The position numbers were made by a program, and so were the translations under genes. The notes below the pieces were generated by a model that ran no database searches, was not told the DNA's origin, and saw only the letters and a list, made by a program, of their open reading frames with translations. A stretch of DNA of 35,523 bases. Origin: Pinisolibacter aquiterrae (GTDB taxonomy: Bacteria; Pseudomonadota; Alphaproteobacteria; Rhizobiales; Ancalomicrobiaceae). The DNA is taken from NCBI RefSeq assembly GCF_019160155.1, contig NZ_JAFNIH010000024.1, positions 1 through 35,523 of the forward strand, read 5' to 3'. Positions 16,605 to 25,417 of the stretch are shown piece after piece (the first letter of the stretch is position 1; each line of letters opens with the position of its first letter).

Positions 16605-19082
16605 ATGACGTCCCCAAACAAGTGTCGCCGCAAACTCGTCGTCGTCGGCAACGGCATGGCGGCGGGCCGCATGCTCGAGGAACTCTTCGCGCGGGCCCCC
16701 GGCGGGCACGACGTGACGATCTTCGGCGCCGAGCCGCGGGTCAACTACGACCGGATCATGCTGTCGCCGGTGCTGGCCGGCGACAAGGCCTTCGCCGATA
16801 TCGTCATCCACGACGAGGACTGGTACGCGGGCCACGGCGTCGACCTGCGGCGCGGCGACAAGGTGGTGGCGATCGATCGCGCCGCCCGCACGGTGACGAC
16901 CGCGTCGGGGGCGAGCGAGCCCTACGACACGCTGGTGCTCGCCACCGGCTCCGATCCCTTCGTCATCCCGGTGCCGGGCAAGGATCTGCCGGGCGTCGTC
17001 ACCTTCCGCGATCTCGACGACGTCGAGGCGATGCTGGCGGCGGCGGGCCGCGGCGGCAGCGCCGTGGTGATCGGCGGCGGCCTGCTCGGCCTCGAGGCGG
17101 CGGCGGGTCTGGCCGCCAAGGGCATGACGGTGACGGTGGTCCACCTGATGCCGATCCTGATGGAGCGCCAGCTCGACCAGAACGCCGCCTATCTGCTGCG
17201 CAAGGCGATCGAGAAGCGCGGCATCACGGTGGAGACCGGCGCCAACACCACCGCGATCCTCGGCGACGGCAAGGTCGAGGGCGTCCGGCTCGACGACGGC
17301 CGCACGCTGCCCGCCGACCTCGTGGTGATGGCGGTCGGCATCCGGCCCAACGCGGCGCTCGCCAAGGCGGCCGGGCTCGAGGTCAAGCGCGGCGTCGTCG
17401 TCGACGATCACCTCGCCACCAGCGACGCGAACATCTTCGCGGTCGGCGAATGCGTCGAGCATCGCGGCGCCTGCTACGGGCTGGTCGCGCCGCTCTACGA
17501 GATGGCCAAGGTGCTGGCCGGCCGGATCGCCGGCGAACCGGTTCCGGGCTACGTCGGCTCGGTCACCTCGACCAAGCTCAAGGTCACCGGCGTCGATCTG
17601 TTCTCGGCCGGCGACTTCTCGGAAGGCGACGACAACGACGAGGTGGTGCTGCGCGATCCGGCGCGCGGGGTCTACAAGCGGGTCATCCTGCGCGACGGCC
17701 GCATCGTCGGCGCCGTGCTCTACGGCGACACCGCCGACGGCTCCTGGTACTTCGACCTGATCCGCAAGCACGCCGACGTCTCGGACATGCGCGAGACGCT
17801 GATCTACGGCCAGGCCTTCCAGGGCGGCGGCGTGCTCGATCCGCTGGCGGCGGTGGCGGCGCTCTCCGACGACGCCGAGATCTGCGGCTGCAACGGCGTG
17901 TGCAAGGGCACGATCGTCCAGGCGATCACCACCAAGGGGCTGAGCGGCCTCGACGAGGTCCGCGCCGTGACCAAGGCCTCGGCCTCCTGCGGTCAGTGCA
18001 CCTCCAAGGTCGAGGCGGTGCTCGCGGTCACCCTCGGCGACGCCTATTCGGCCGCCGCCCGCAAGCCGATGTGCAAGTGCACCGAGCTCACCCACGAGGA
18101 GGTGCGCGAGCGCATCGACGCCAAGACGCTGAAGTCGGTGCCGGCGGTGATGCAGGAGCTCGGCTGGAAGACCTCCTGCGGCTGCCCGTCGTGCCGGCCG
18201 GCGCTCAACTACTATCTGGTCGCCGCTTGGCCCGGCGAATACCGCGACGATCCGCAGTCGCGCTACGTCAACGAGCGCGTCCACGCCAACATCCAGAAGG
18301 ACGGCACCTTCTCGGTGGTGCCGCGGATGTGGGGCGGGCTCACCACCCCCGACGAGCTGCGTGCCATCGCCGACGTCGCCGATCGCTTCAAGATCCCGAC
18401 AGTCAAGGTCACCGGCGGCCAGCGCATCGACCTGATCGGCGTGCGCAAGGAGGACCTGCCGGCGGTGTGGGCGCAGCTCAACGCCTCGGGGCTGGTCTCC
18501 GGCCAGGCCTATGCCAAGGGCCTGCGCACGGTGAAGACCTGCGTCGGCAAGGAGTGGTGCCGCTTCGGCACCCAGGACAGCATGGGCCTTGGCGTCAAGA
18601 TGGAGCGGCTGATGTGCGGCTCGTGGACGCCGGCGAAGGTCAAGCTCGCCGTCTCCGGCTGCCCGCGCAACTGCGCCGAGGCGACGGTCAAGGACATCGG
18701 CGTGATCTGTGTCGACAGTGGCTACGACATCCACGTCGCCGGCGCCGCCGGTCTGCACGTGCGCGCCACCGATCTGCTCGGCCACGTCGACACCGAGGAG
18801 GACGCGCTGGAGGTCTGCGCCGCGGTGCTCCAGGCCTACCGCGAGCAGGCGGCCTATCTCGACCGGCTCTACAAGTGGGTCGACAAGATCGGGCTAGACA
18901 CGCTGCGCGCCGAGGTCATCGACGACCTCGCCAACCGCCGCGCCCTCTACGACCGCTTCGTCGTGGCGCAGCGCGCCGTGCGCAAGGACCCGTGGGCCGA
19001 GCGCGCCGCCGGTCACGAACTGCACGAGTTCACCCCCCTCGCCAAGCTCGCCATCATCCCCCCCGTTCTCGTGGAGGTCTGA
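16605..19082 (+). CDS. nirB: NAD(P)H-dependent nitrite reductase large subunit
   Basis: An 825-residue cytoplasmic enzyme reducing nitrite to ammonium with six electrons from NAD(P)H. In order it has an FAD-binding domain from residue 10 (VVVGNGMAAGR), an NAD-binding site (VVIGGGLLGLEAAAGLA, about 150), a BFD-like [2Fe-2S] domain starting at Cys427 (CGCNGVCKG, then CGQC), a second cysteine-rich part at Cys490/492 with CGCPSC, and the siroheme/[4Fe-4S] domain. The cluster ligands are Cys646, Cys652, Cys686 and Cys690 in the C-x5-C...C-x3-C pattern. ATG 16605 is chosen because GGAG lies eight bases upstream; the frame is open 45 bases further. nirD follows after three bases. A sigma-54 promoter upstream suggests control by nitrogen status. 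The gene is visibly richer in GC than the nar region. Confidence 0.96.
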   Translation: MTSPNKCRRKLVVVGNGMAAGRMLEELFARAPGGHDVTIFGAEPRVNYDRIMLSPVLAGDKAFADIVIHDEDWYAGHGVDLRRGDKVVAIDRAARTVTTASGASEPYDTLVLATGSDPFVIPVPGKDLPGVVTFRDLDDVEAMLAAAGRGGSAVVIGGGLLGLEAAAGLAAKGMTVTVVHLMPILMERQLDQNAAYLLRKAIEKRGITVETGANTTAILGDGKVEGVRLDDGRTLPADLVVMAVGIRPNAALAKAAGLEVKRGVVVDDHLATSDANIFAVGECVEHRGACYGLVAPLYEMAKVLAGRIAGEPVPGYVGSVTSTKLKVTGVDLFSAGDFSEGDDNDEVVLRDPARGVYKRVILRDGRIVGAVLYGDTADGSWYFDLIRKHADVSDMRETLIYGQAFQGGGVLDPLAAVAALSDDAEICGCNGVCKGTIVQAITTKGLSGLDEVRAVTKASASCGQCTSKVEAVLAVTLGDAYSAAARKPMCKCTELTHEEVRERIDAKTLKSVPAVMQELGWKTSCGCPSCRPALNYYLVAAWPGEYRDDPQSRYVNERVHANIQKDGTFSVVPRMWGGLTTPDELRAIADVADRFKIPTVKVTGGQRIDLIGVRKEDLPAVWAQLNASGLVSGQAYAKGLRTVKTCVGKEWCRFGTQDSMGLGVKMERLMCGSWTPAKVKLAVSGCPRNCAEATVKDIGVICVDSGYDIHVAGAAGLHVRATDLLGHVDTEEDALEVCAAVLQAYREQAAYLDRLYKWVDKIGLDTLRAEVIDDLANRRALYDRFVVAQRAVRKDPWAERAAGHELHEFTPLAKLAIIPPVLVEV

Positions 19083-19085
19083 ACC

Positions 19086-19424
19086 ATGGACGTTTCCCGG
19101 CAATATTGGTTCGATCTCGGACCGCTGTCCTCGATCCCCAAGCGTGGCGCCCGCACCGTCCAGGTGCCGCGTCGCGAGATCGCGGTGTTCCGCACCGCCA
19201 ACGACGAGGTCTTCGCCCTGGAGAACCGCTGCCCGCACAAGGGCGGCCCGCTCTCCGAGGGCATCGTCCACGGCCGCAAGGTCGCCTGTCCCCTGCACAA
19301 CTGGATCATCGATCTGGAGAGCGGCGACGCCACCGGGGCCGATCACGGCTGCGCCCGGTCGTTCCCGATCAAGATCGAGAACGATCGCATCTTCATCGAC
19401 ATGGGCGTGGCCGCCGCCGCCTGA
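19086..19424 (+). CDS. nirD: Nitrite reductase small subunit (Rieske)
   Basis: A 112-residue subunit with a Rieske-type fold that partners NirB in NAD(P)H-dependent nitrite reduction. The two cluster-binding motifs are CPHKGG and CPLHNW, 20 or so residues apart, with both Cys-x-His pairs present. That means this NirD should hold a [2Fe-2S] cluster, unlike E. coli NirD, which lost the ligands. It starts three bases after nirB with GGAGGT directly upstream in the nirB end. Length is normal for the family. The next gene, a nitrite channel, follows after 42 bases. Confidence 0.95.
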   Translation: MDVSRQYWFDLGPLSSIPKRGARTVQVPRREIAVFRTANDEVFALENRCPHKGGPLSEGIVHGRKVACPLHNWIIDLESGDATGADHGCARSFPIKIENDRIFIDMGVAAAA

Positions 19425-19466
19425 GCCCCCGCCTCCTTCAGCCCTTCGACATCCCGAGGACACACC

Positions 19467-20279
19467 ATGGCCTATCTCGCACCTTCCGAATTCGTGACCA
19501 AGATGGTCGACGCCGGCGAGGCGAAGATCTTCATGTCGACCCGCGACACCTTCATCCGCGCCTACATGGCCGGGGCGATCCTGGCGCTCGCCGCCTGTTT
19601 CGCCGTCACCATCAACGTCAACACCGGGCAGCCGCTGGCCGGCGGCATCCTGTTCCCGGTCGGCTTCTGCCTGCTCTACCTGCTCGGCTTCGACCTCCTG
19701 ACCGGCGTCTTCACCCTGGTGCCGCTGGCGGTGATCGACAAGCGCCCGGGCTGCACCGTCGGCGGCATGCTGCGCAACTGGACCCTCGTGTTCTTCGGCA
19801 ACTTCGCCGGGGCGCTCACCGTCGCGCTGATGATGTCGATCGTCTTCACCTTCGGCTTCACCGAGGCGCCCAACGCGGTCGGCAAGGCGATCGGCACGAT
19901 CGGCGAGGGCCGTACCGTCGGCTACGCCGCGCACGGCGCCGCCGGTATGCTGACGCTGTTCATCCGCGGGGTGCTGTGCAACTGGATGGTGTCGACCGGC
20001 GTCGTCGCCGCGATGATGTCGACGACGGTGTCGGGCAAGGTGATCGGCATGTGGATGCCGATCATGCTGTTCTTCTACATGGGCTTCGAGCACTCGATCG
20101 TGAACATGTATCTCTTCCCCTCCGGGCTGATGCTCGGCGGCAAGTTCTCGATCATGGACTACATGATCTGGAACGAGATCCCGACGGTGATCGGTAACCT
20201 CGTCGGCGGTATCAGCTTCGTCGGACTGACGCTCTATTCGACCCACATCAAGACCGGCGCCAAGCGCTCGGTCGCCTGA
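19467..20279 (+). CDS. nirC: Formate/nitrite-family channel
   Basis: A 270-residue inner-membrane protein of the FNT family, with six predicted helices. It shows the family patterns GGILFPVGFCLLYLLGFDLLTGVF, where the LLTG loop is typical, and LRNWTLVFFGNFAGAL and CNWMVSTGVV. FNT proteins form pentamers that move small anions such as nitrite or formate. Its place after nirBD argues for nitrite uptake for assimilation, or nitrite removal, so the NirC label is preferred over FocA. ATG 19467 follows GAGGACAC. No other transporter for nitrite lies in this part of the window. Downstream are two large hairpins and then the phosphatase-kinase gene. Confidence 0.92.
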   Translation: MAYLAPSEFVTKMVDAGEAKIFMSTRDTFIRAYMAGAILALAACFAVTINVNTGQPLAGGILFPVGFCLLYLLGFDLLTGVFTLVPLAVIDKRPGCTVGGMLRNWTLVFFGNFAGALTVALMMSIVFTFGFTEAPNAVGKAIGTIGEGRTVGYAAHGAAGMLTLFIRGVLCNWMVSTGVVAAMMSTTVSGKVIGMWMPIMLFFYMGFEHSIVNMYLFPSGLMLGGKFSIMDYMIWNEIPTVIGNLVGGISFVGLTLYSTHIKTGAKRSVA

Positions 20280-20286
20280 TCCGACT

Positions 20287-20339
20287 GGTGGTTCGATCGA
20301 GACGGATGGTTGCCATCCGTCTCGTGAATCAGAACCACC
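20287..20339. terminator. Nested stem-loop after nirC
   Basis: An outer 8-bp stem, GGTGGTTC (20287-20294) with GAACCACC (20332-20339), encloses a perfect 11-bp stem, GAGACGGATGG (20299-20309) with CCATCCGTCTC (20313-20323), closed by the three-base loop TTG. There is no T run behind it. It starts eight bases after the nirC stop, so it may end or attenuate the nirBDC transcript. Confidence 0.65.
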
Positions 20340-20350
20340 CACTCATCGAC

Positions 20351-20408
20351 CTTGTGGTCGAAACAATCCGACGCTTGCGGGACGCAAGCTTCGGATTTCG
20401 ACCACAAG
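20351..20408. terminator. 25-bp hairpin before the phosphatase-kinase gene
   Basis: A 58-base stem-loop: CTTGTGGTCGAAA pairs with TTTCGACCACAAG (13 bp), then TCCGA with TCGGA (5 bp), then GCTTGCG with CGCAAGC (7 bp) around the loop GGA. The only defects are a CAA bulge and one C/T mismatch. It ends 47 bases before the phosphatase-kinase start. With the preceding stem-loop it fills most of the space between the two genes. A terminator, processing site or attenuator is possible. Confidence 0.65.
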
Positions 20409-20455
20409 GGTCCTCGCCCTCAGGCGATGGCCCGTCCTCCCGTCCGAGGCACCCG

Positions 20456-22192
20456 ATGGCGCGCAGTCTCACAATCTCGATCGGTCAGCACTCGGACACG
20501 GGGGTGAAGGAGGCCAACCAGGACTTCCACGGGGCGGTGATCCCGGCGCAGCCGGCGCTCGGCCTCAAGGGCGTCGCCGTCGCCCTCGCCGACGGCATCT
20601 CGTCGAGCGCGGTCTCCCGGGTGGCGAGCGAGACGGCGGTCAAGAGCTTCCTCACCGACTACTACTGCACCTCGGACGCCTGGTCGGTGGCGACCTCGGT
20701 GCATCGGGTGCTGGCGGCCTCCAACTCCTGGCTCCATGCCGAGACCCGGCGCAGCCGCTGGGCCCATGACCGCGACAAGGGCTATGTCACCACCTTCTCC
20801 GGACTGGTGCTGAAATCGGCGACGGCGCATCTCTTCCACGTCGGCGACAGCCGCATCGCGCGCGTGGTCGGCGCGGCGCTCGAACAGCTCACCGAGGATC
20901 ATCGGCTGGTGGTCTCGTCCGAGCAGTCCTATCTCGCCCGCGCCTTAGGGATGGCGCGCGACGTCGAGATCGATCACACCACCCTGCCGCTGGCGCGCGG
21001 CGACGTCTTCGTGCTCACGACCGACGGCGTCCACGACCACGTCTCGGCGAAGTTCGTGATCGAGGCGATCGCCGCGCACGCCGACGATCTCGACGCGGCG
21101 GCCCGCGCCGTCGTCGCCGAGGCGATGGCGTCGGGCAGTGGCGACAACCTGACGATCCAGATCGTGCGCATCGACGAGCTGCCCGACGGCGACGCCGGCG
21201 AGGCGATCGGGCGGGCGGGGGAGCTGCCGCCGCCGCCGCTGCTCGAGGCGCGGCAGGTGTTCGAGGGCTACCGGATCGAGCGGCAGATCCACGCCTCGAG
21301 CCGCAGCCACATCCATCTCGCCACCGATCTCGACGACGACAGGCCGGTGGTGATCAAGATACCGTCGGTCGATCTGCGCGGCGATCCGGCCTATCTCAAA
21401 CGCTTCATGATGGAAGAGTGGGTGGCGCGGCGGATCGACAGTCCGCATGTTCTGAAGCCGATGCCGGCGACGCGGCGGCGCAACTTCCTCTACATCGTCA
21501 CCGAACATGTCGACGGCCAGACCCTGGCGCAGTGGATGATCGACAACCCGACGCCGAGCCTCGAGGTGGTGCGCGGCATCGTCGAGCAGATCGCCAAGGG
21601 GCTGCGCGCCTTCCACCGCAAGGAGATGCTGCACCAGGACCTGCGCCCGGCCAACATCATGATCGACCGCTCCGGCACGGTGAAGATCATCGACTTCGGC
21701 TCGACCCGGGTCGCCGGCGTGATCGAGGCGGCGCCCGATCTCGATGCGACCGAGATCCTCGGGACCGCCCAATACACCGCGCCCGAGTACTATCTCGGCG
21801 AAGGCGGCTCGACGCGGTCCGACCTCTATTCGCTCGGCGTCATCGCCTACCACATGCTGACCGGGCGGCTGCCCTACGGCACGCGGGTGGCGGGCGCACG
21901 GACGCGGGCGGCGCAGCGACGCCTCGCCTATGCCTCGGCTCTCGACGACGATCGCGCCATCCCTGCCTGGGTCGACGAGGTGTTGAAGCGAGCCGTCGCC
22001 GTTGATCCGGCGAAGCGCTACGAGGCGTTGTCTGAATTCACCCACGAACTCCGGCAGCCGACGACGCGCAACCCGGCGACCGGTTCGCGGCCGCTCGCCG
22101 AGCGCAATCCGTTGCGCTTCTGGCAGGTGGTCGCCCTGTCGCTCCTTGTCGCCAACCTCTTGCAGCTCATTCTGAAGTTGCGCGGTCGGTGA
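20456..22192 (+). CDS. PP2C phosphatase-protein kinase fusion, membrane-anchored
   Basis: A 578-residue protein joining a PP2C-type Ser/Thr phosphatase (about 1-240) to a Hanks-type protein kinase (about 270-535), with one C-terminal membrane helix (about 552-570, VVALSLLVANLLQLIL). Phosphatase motifs are seen: NQDF, LADGISSS, GDSRI, TTDGVHDHV and SGDNLT, including the metal-binding aspartates. Kinase motifs include the ATP lysine in VVIKIP, HQDLRPANIM (HQD in place of HRD, catalytic Asp kept), DFG and APEYYLG. The glycine-rich loop is degenerate (HASSRSHIHLA). ATG 20456 is chosen because GAGG precedes it; the frame is open to 20288 through the hairpins. Such fusions are recurrent neighbours of nitrate/nitrite assimilation genes. 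Its target is unknown; control of the transporter or reductase is inferred from position only. Confidence 0.92.
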   Translation: MARSLTISIGQHSDTGVKEANQDFHGAVIPAQPALGLKGVAVALADGISSSAVSRVASETAVKSFLTDYYCTSDAWSVATSVHRVLAASNSWLHAETRRSRWAHDRDKGYVTTFSGLVLKSATAHLFHVGDSRIARVVGAALEQLTEDHRLVVSSEQSYLARALGMARDVEIDHTTLPLARGDVFVLTTDGVHDHVSAKFVIEAIAAHADDLDAAARAVVAEAMASGSGDNLTIQIVRIDELPDGDAGEAIGRAGELPPPPLLEARQVFEGYRIERQIHASSRSHIHLATDLDDDRPVVIKIPSVDLRGDPAYLKRFMMEEWVARRIDSPHVLKPMPATRRRNFLYIVTEHVDGQTLAQWMIDNPTPSLEVVRGIVEQIAKGLRAFHRKEMLHQDLRPANIMIDRSGTVKIIDFGSTRVAGVIEAAPDLDATEILGTAQYTAPEYYLGEGGSTRSDLYSLGVIAYHMLTGRLPYGTRVAGARTRAAQRRLAYASALDDDRAIPAWVDEVLKRAVAVDPAKRYEALSEFTHELRQPTTRNPATGSRPLAERNPLRFWQVVALSLLVANLLQLILKLRGR

Positions 22193-22209
22193 CGGTCGGT
22201 ATCACCGTC
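22191..22209 (+). terminator. Small hairpin at the end of the phosphatase-kinase gene
   Basis: GACGGT (22191-22196) pairs with ACCGTC (22204-22209) around seven bases, followed by TTCG rather than a T run. It overlaps the stop codon. It is a weak terminator candidate. Confidence 0.35.
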
Positions 22210-22424
22210 TTCGAAAGGTGGGCACGTGGCACCGCCTTCGACTTCGCCCGGTGGTCGGCGGCTTTCCAGTGGAAATCAAATCGATCCGATCGCGGGCTCG
22301 AAGCGGTGGCGATCGGTGCGTCGTCATGGCGACGGTTTCGAAACGGGCTGGTGCGTGTAAGATCCTCGACCCGATGCCGGAGGCCCGCCTCCGCGACGAT
22401 CGAGATCCTTTCGGAGCCGCATCG

Positions 22425-23564
22425 ATGAAATACGTCGACGAATATCGCAACGGCGCCGTGGCGCGCGACATGGCCCGAGCCATCGCCGCGGAAATCGATC
22501 CCTCGCGCACCTATCACATCATGGAGTTCTGCGGCGGCCACACCCATGCGATCAGCCGCTACGGGCTCGAGGACATCCTGCCCGGCAACGTCCGGCTGGT
22601 GCACGGTCCGGGGTGTCCGGTGTGCGTGCTCCCGGTCGGCCGCATCGACGCGGCCATCTGGTTGGCGCGGCAGGATCGGGTGATCCTCTGCACCTACGGC
22701 GACCTGCTGCGCGTGCCCGGTTCGAAGCGCTTGTCGCTGCTCAAGGCCAAGGCCGAGGGCTGCGACATCCGCATGGTCTATTCGACCCTCGATGCGCTGA
22801 CGATCGCCGAGGCCAATCCCGACGCCCAGGTCGTCTTCTTCGCCATCGGCTTCGAGACCACCACCCCGCCGACCGCGGTGGCGATCAAACAGGCCGAGGC
22901 CCGTGGCCTGCGCAACTTCTCGATCTTCTGCAATCACGTCCTGACGCCCTCGGCGATCACGCAGATCCTGGACAGTCCCGAAGTGCGCGAGCTCGGCACG
23001 GTCAAGCTCGACGGCTTCATCGGCCCGGCCCACGTCTCGGTGGTGATCGGCTCGCGGCCCTACGAGTACTTCGCCTACGAATACCGCCGCCCGGTGGTGA
23101 TCGCCGGCTTCGAGCCGCTCGACGTCCTATTGGCGGTCCGCATGCTGATCCGCCAGATCGACGAAGGCCGTCACGAGGTCGAGAACGAATTCGCCCGCGC
23201 CGTCACCCGCGACGGCAACGAGAAGGCCAAGGCTCTGGTCGCCGAGATCTTCGAACTGCGCCGGGTGTTCGAATGGCGCGGCCTCGGGCAGGTGCCCTAT
23301 TCGGCGCTGCGCATCAAGGAGGCCTACGGCGAGTGGGACGCCGAACGGCGCTGGAACGTGCCGCAGGACCAGGTCCCGGACAACAAGGCCTGCGAATGCG
23401 GCGCCATCCTGCGCGGCGTCAAGAAGCCGACCGACTGCAAGGTCTTCGGCACCGCCTGCACCCCGGAGACGCCGCTCGGCTCCTGCATGGTCTCCGCCGA
23501 GGGCGCCTGCGCCGCCCACTGGACCTACGGCCGCTTCCGCGACCGCGCCAAGGTCGTCTCCTGA
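22425..23564 (+). CDS. hypD: Hydrogenase maturation factor HypD
   Basis: A 379-residue [4Fe-4S] protein that, with HypC, carries the iron on which the two CN and one CO ligands of [NiFe] hydrogenase are assembled. Typical motifs are FCGGHTHAISRYG (about 35-47), GPGCPVCVLP, AIGFETTTP and the C-terminal cysteine set in KACECGAILRG, DCKVFGTACTPETPLGSCMVS and GACAAHW. ATG 22425 (MKYVDEYRN) is chosen with GGAG upstream; the frame is open 207 bases earlier through non-homologous sequence. The usual partners hypC, hypE, hypF, hypA and hypB, and hydrogenase structural genes, are absent from the window. hypX follows. A CG-rich stem at 23584-23603 sits between the two. Confidence 0.96.
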   Translation: MKYVDEYRNGAVARDMARAIAAEIDPSRTYHIMEFCGGHTHAISRYGLEDILPGNVRLVHGPGCPVCVLPVGRIDAAIWLARQDRVILCTYGDLLRVPGSKRLSLLKAKAEGCDIRMVYSTLDALTIAEANPDAQVVFFAIGFETTTPPTAVAIKQAEARGLRNFSIFCNHVLTPSAITQILDSPEVRELGTVKLDGFIGPAHVSVVIGSRPYEYFAYEYRRPVVIAGFEPLDVLLAVRMLIRQIDEGRHEVENEFARAVTRDGNEKAKALVAEIFELRRVFEWRGLGQVPYSALRIKEAYGEWDAERRWNVPQDQVPDNKACECGAILRGVKKPTDCKVFGTACTPETPLGSCMVSAEGACAAHWTYGRFRDRAKVVS

Positions 23565-23583
23565 TCCCTCGTCTCGCCGAAGC

Positions 23584-23603
23584 CGCGGGTGGGACCGCCC
23601 GCG
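23584..23603. other. GC-rich stem between hypD and hypX
   Basis: CGCGGG (23584-23589) pairs with CCCGCG (23598-23603), and the inner bases can extend the stem with one G-U pair. There is no T run. It may stabilise or separate the hypD and hypX messages. Confidence 0.4.
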
Positions 23604-23655
23604 ACCGACGATCTCCATCGCCCATCCGACACGAACCCCAGTCGAGGCCCGAGCC

Positions 23656-25311
23656 ATGCGAATCCTCCTTCTCGCGCATTCCTTCAACAGCCTCACCCAA
23701 CGCCTGTGGGTGAAGCTGCAGGAACTCGGGCACGAGGTGACGCTCGAATTCGACGTCAACGACGCGGTGACGATCGAGGCGGTGGCGCTCTCCGACCCGC
23801 AGGTGATCGTCGCACCGTTCCTGAAGCGCGCCATCCCCGAGGTCGTCTGGCGCGACCACCTCTGCCTGGTGGTGCATCCCGGACCGGTCGGCGATGCCGG
23901 CCCCGCCGCGCTCGACTGGGCGGTGCTCGAGGGGGCCGAGAGCTGGGGCGTGACGGTCCTCCAGGCCGAAGCGGTGATGGACGCCGGCCCGGTGTGGGCG
24001 AGCCGTCGTTTCCCGCTTCGGCCGGCGACCAAGTCGAGCCTCTATCGCAACGAAGTGGCCGACGCGGCGGTCGAGGCGGTGCTCGAGGCGCTCGACAGGA
24101 TTCCCGACGGTTCGCCGGCGCGACCCGAGACGTCCGTCTGGCGGCCGGCGATGCGGCAGGCCGACCGCGCCGTCGACTGGGCCGAAGACGACACCGCGAC
24201 GGTGCTCCGCAAGATCCGCTCCGCCGACGGCACCCCCGGCCTCCTCGACGAGATCGCCGGCGTCGCCGTCTACCTCCACGACGCGCATCCGGCCGAGGCG
24301 CTCGCCGGCCCGCCCGGCTCCCTGCTCGCCCGCTCCGGCGGGGCGGTGGCGCGGGCGACCCGCGACGGCGCGGTATGGATCGGCCATCTCAGACGGAAGG
24401 CGCCCCATGCGCTGAAGCTTCCCGCGACCTCCGTCCTGGATGGCGCGGAGGCGCTGCCGGAGATCCCCGGCCATCGCGACATCCGCTACGAGGAGGTCGA
24501 TGGCGTCGGTCTTCTGCACTTCCCCTTCGTCAACGGCGCGATGAGCACGGATCGGTGCGAAAGGCTGCGCGAAGCCTTCGTCGCGGCGACCAGACGGCCG
24601 ACCCGGGTGATCGTGCTGATGGGCGGGCCGGACTTCTGGTCGAACGGCATCGACCTCTGCTCGATCGAGACGGCGGCGAGCCCGGCGAACGAGAGCTGGG
24701 CCAACATCAACGCGATGAACGATCTCTGCCGCGAGATCATCTGCTGCGACCGGCAGTTGACGATCGCGGCGATGCACGGCAATGCCGGCGCCGGCGGCGT
24801 GTTCATGGCGCTCGCCGCCCACCTCGTCTTCGCCCGCGAGGACGTCATCCTCAACCCCCACTACAAGGGCATGGGCAACCTCTACGGCTCGGAATACTGG
24901 ACCTACCTGCTGCCGCGGCGCTGCGGGCCCGACAAGGCGCGCGAGGTGACCGAGGCACGTCTGCCGATGGGGACCCTCGAGGCGGAGCGGCTCGGGCTCG
25001 TCGATGCCCGCTTCGGCCGTTCGGTTGCCGAGTTCGGGGCGATGGTGGTGGCGCGGGCGAAGGCGCTCGCGGCCGATCCGAACCTCGACGCGCTCCTTGC
25101 CGAGAAGCGCGCGGCGAGAGCGGTCGACGAGACGGCAAAGCCGCTCGCGACCCATCGGTTCGAAGAGCTCGACCACATGAAGCTCAATTTCTACGGCTTC
25201 GATCCGAGCTATCACGTCGCGCGCTACAACTTCATCCACAAGGTGCCGAAGAGCCGGACGCCGTCCCATCTCGCCAGACACAGGGCCGGGGTCCCCCGCT
25301 GCCCGTCGTGA
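23656..25311 (+). CDS. hypX: Hydrogenase maturation protein HypX (CO-forming)
   Basis: A 551-residue two-domain protein. The first part (about 1-230) is like 10-formyl-tetrahydrofolate-using enzymes, with HPGPVGDAGPAALDWA at about 74. The second part (about 270-520) is like enoyl-CoA hydratase/isomerase, with MGGPDFWSNGIDLCSIE and GNAGAGGVFMALAAHLV. In known HypX/HoxX, the formyl group is moved to coenzyme A and then decarbonylated, giving CO for the Fe(CN)2CO centre, which matters most for hydrogenases made in air. ATG 23656 begins a typical MRILLLAHSFNSLTQR start. The gap from hypD is 91 bases, so the two are likely co-transcribed. The presence of HypX suggests that a hydrogenase elsewhere in the genome is matured with oxygen present. 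Length is normal. Confidence 0.94.
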   Translation: MRILLLAHSFNSLTQRLWVKLQELGHEVTLEFDVNDAVTIEAVALSDPQVIVAPFLKRAIPEVVWRDHLCLVVHPGPVGDAGPAALDWAVLEGAESWGVTVLQAEAVMDAGPVWASRRFPLRPATKSSLYRNEVADAAVEAVLEALDRIPDGSPARPETSVWRPAMRQADRAVDWAEDDTATVLRKIRSADGTPGLLDEIAGVAVYLHDAHPAEALAGPPGSLLARSGGAVARATRDGAVWIGHLRRKAPHALKLPATSVLDGAEALPEIPGHRDIRYEEVDGVGLLHFPFVNGAMSTDRCERLREAFVAATRRPTRVIVLMGGPDFWSNGIDLCSIETAASPANESWANINAMNDLCREIICCDRQLTIAAMHGNAGAGGVFMALAAHLVFAREDVILNPHYKGMGNLYGSEYWTYLLPRRCGPDKAREVTEARLPMGTLEAERLGLVDARFGRSVAEFGAMVVARAKALAADPNLDALLAEKRAARAVDETAKPLATHRFEELDHMKLNFYGFDPSYHVARYNFIHKVPKSRTPSHLARHRAGVPRCPS

Positions 25312-25417
25312 GCGGGCGTCCGCGTCGCCTCGATGGGACGGGTCGATCCGAACGCGTCGGAACGGTGTGACCTTTTCGCCATGGCGTCTCGGGCTCGGCG
25401 ATGGCAGTTTCTCCGCG

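Noticed and set aside
16542-20197. Long alternative frames over nirB-nirD-nirC on both strands
   Set aside because: These come from high third-position GC. The nirB, nirD and nirC frames have complete domain content and the alternatives have none.
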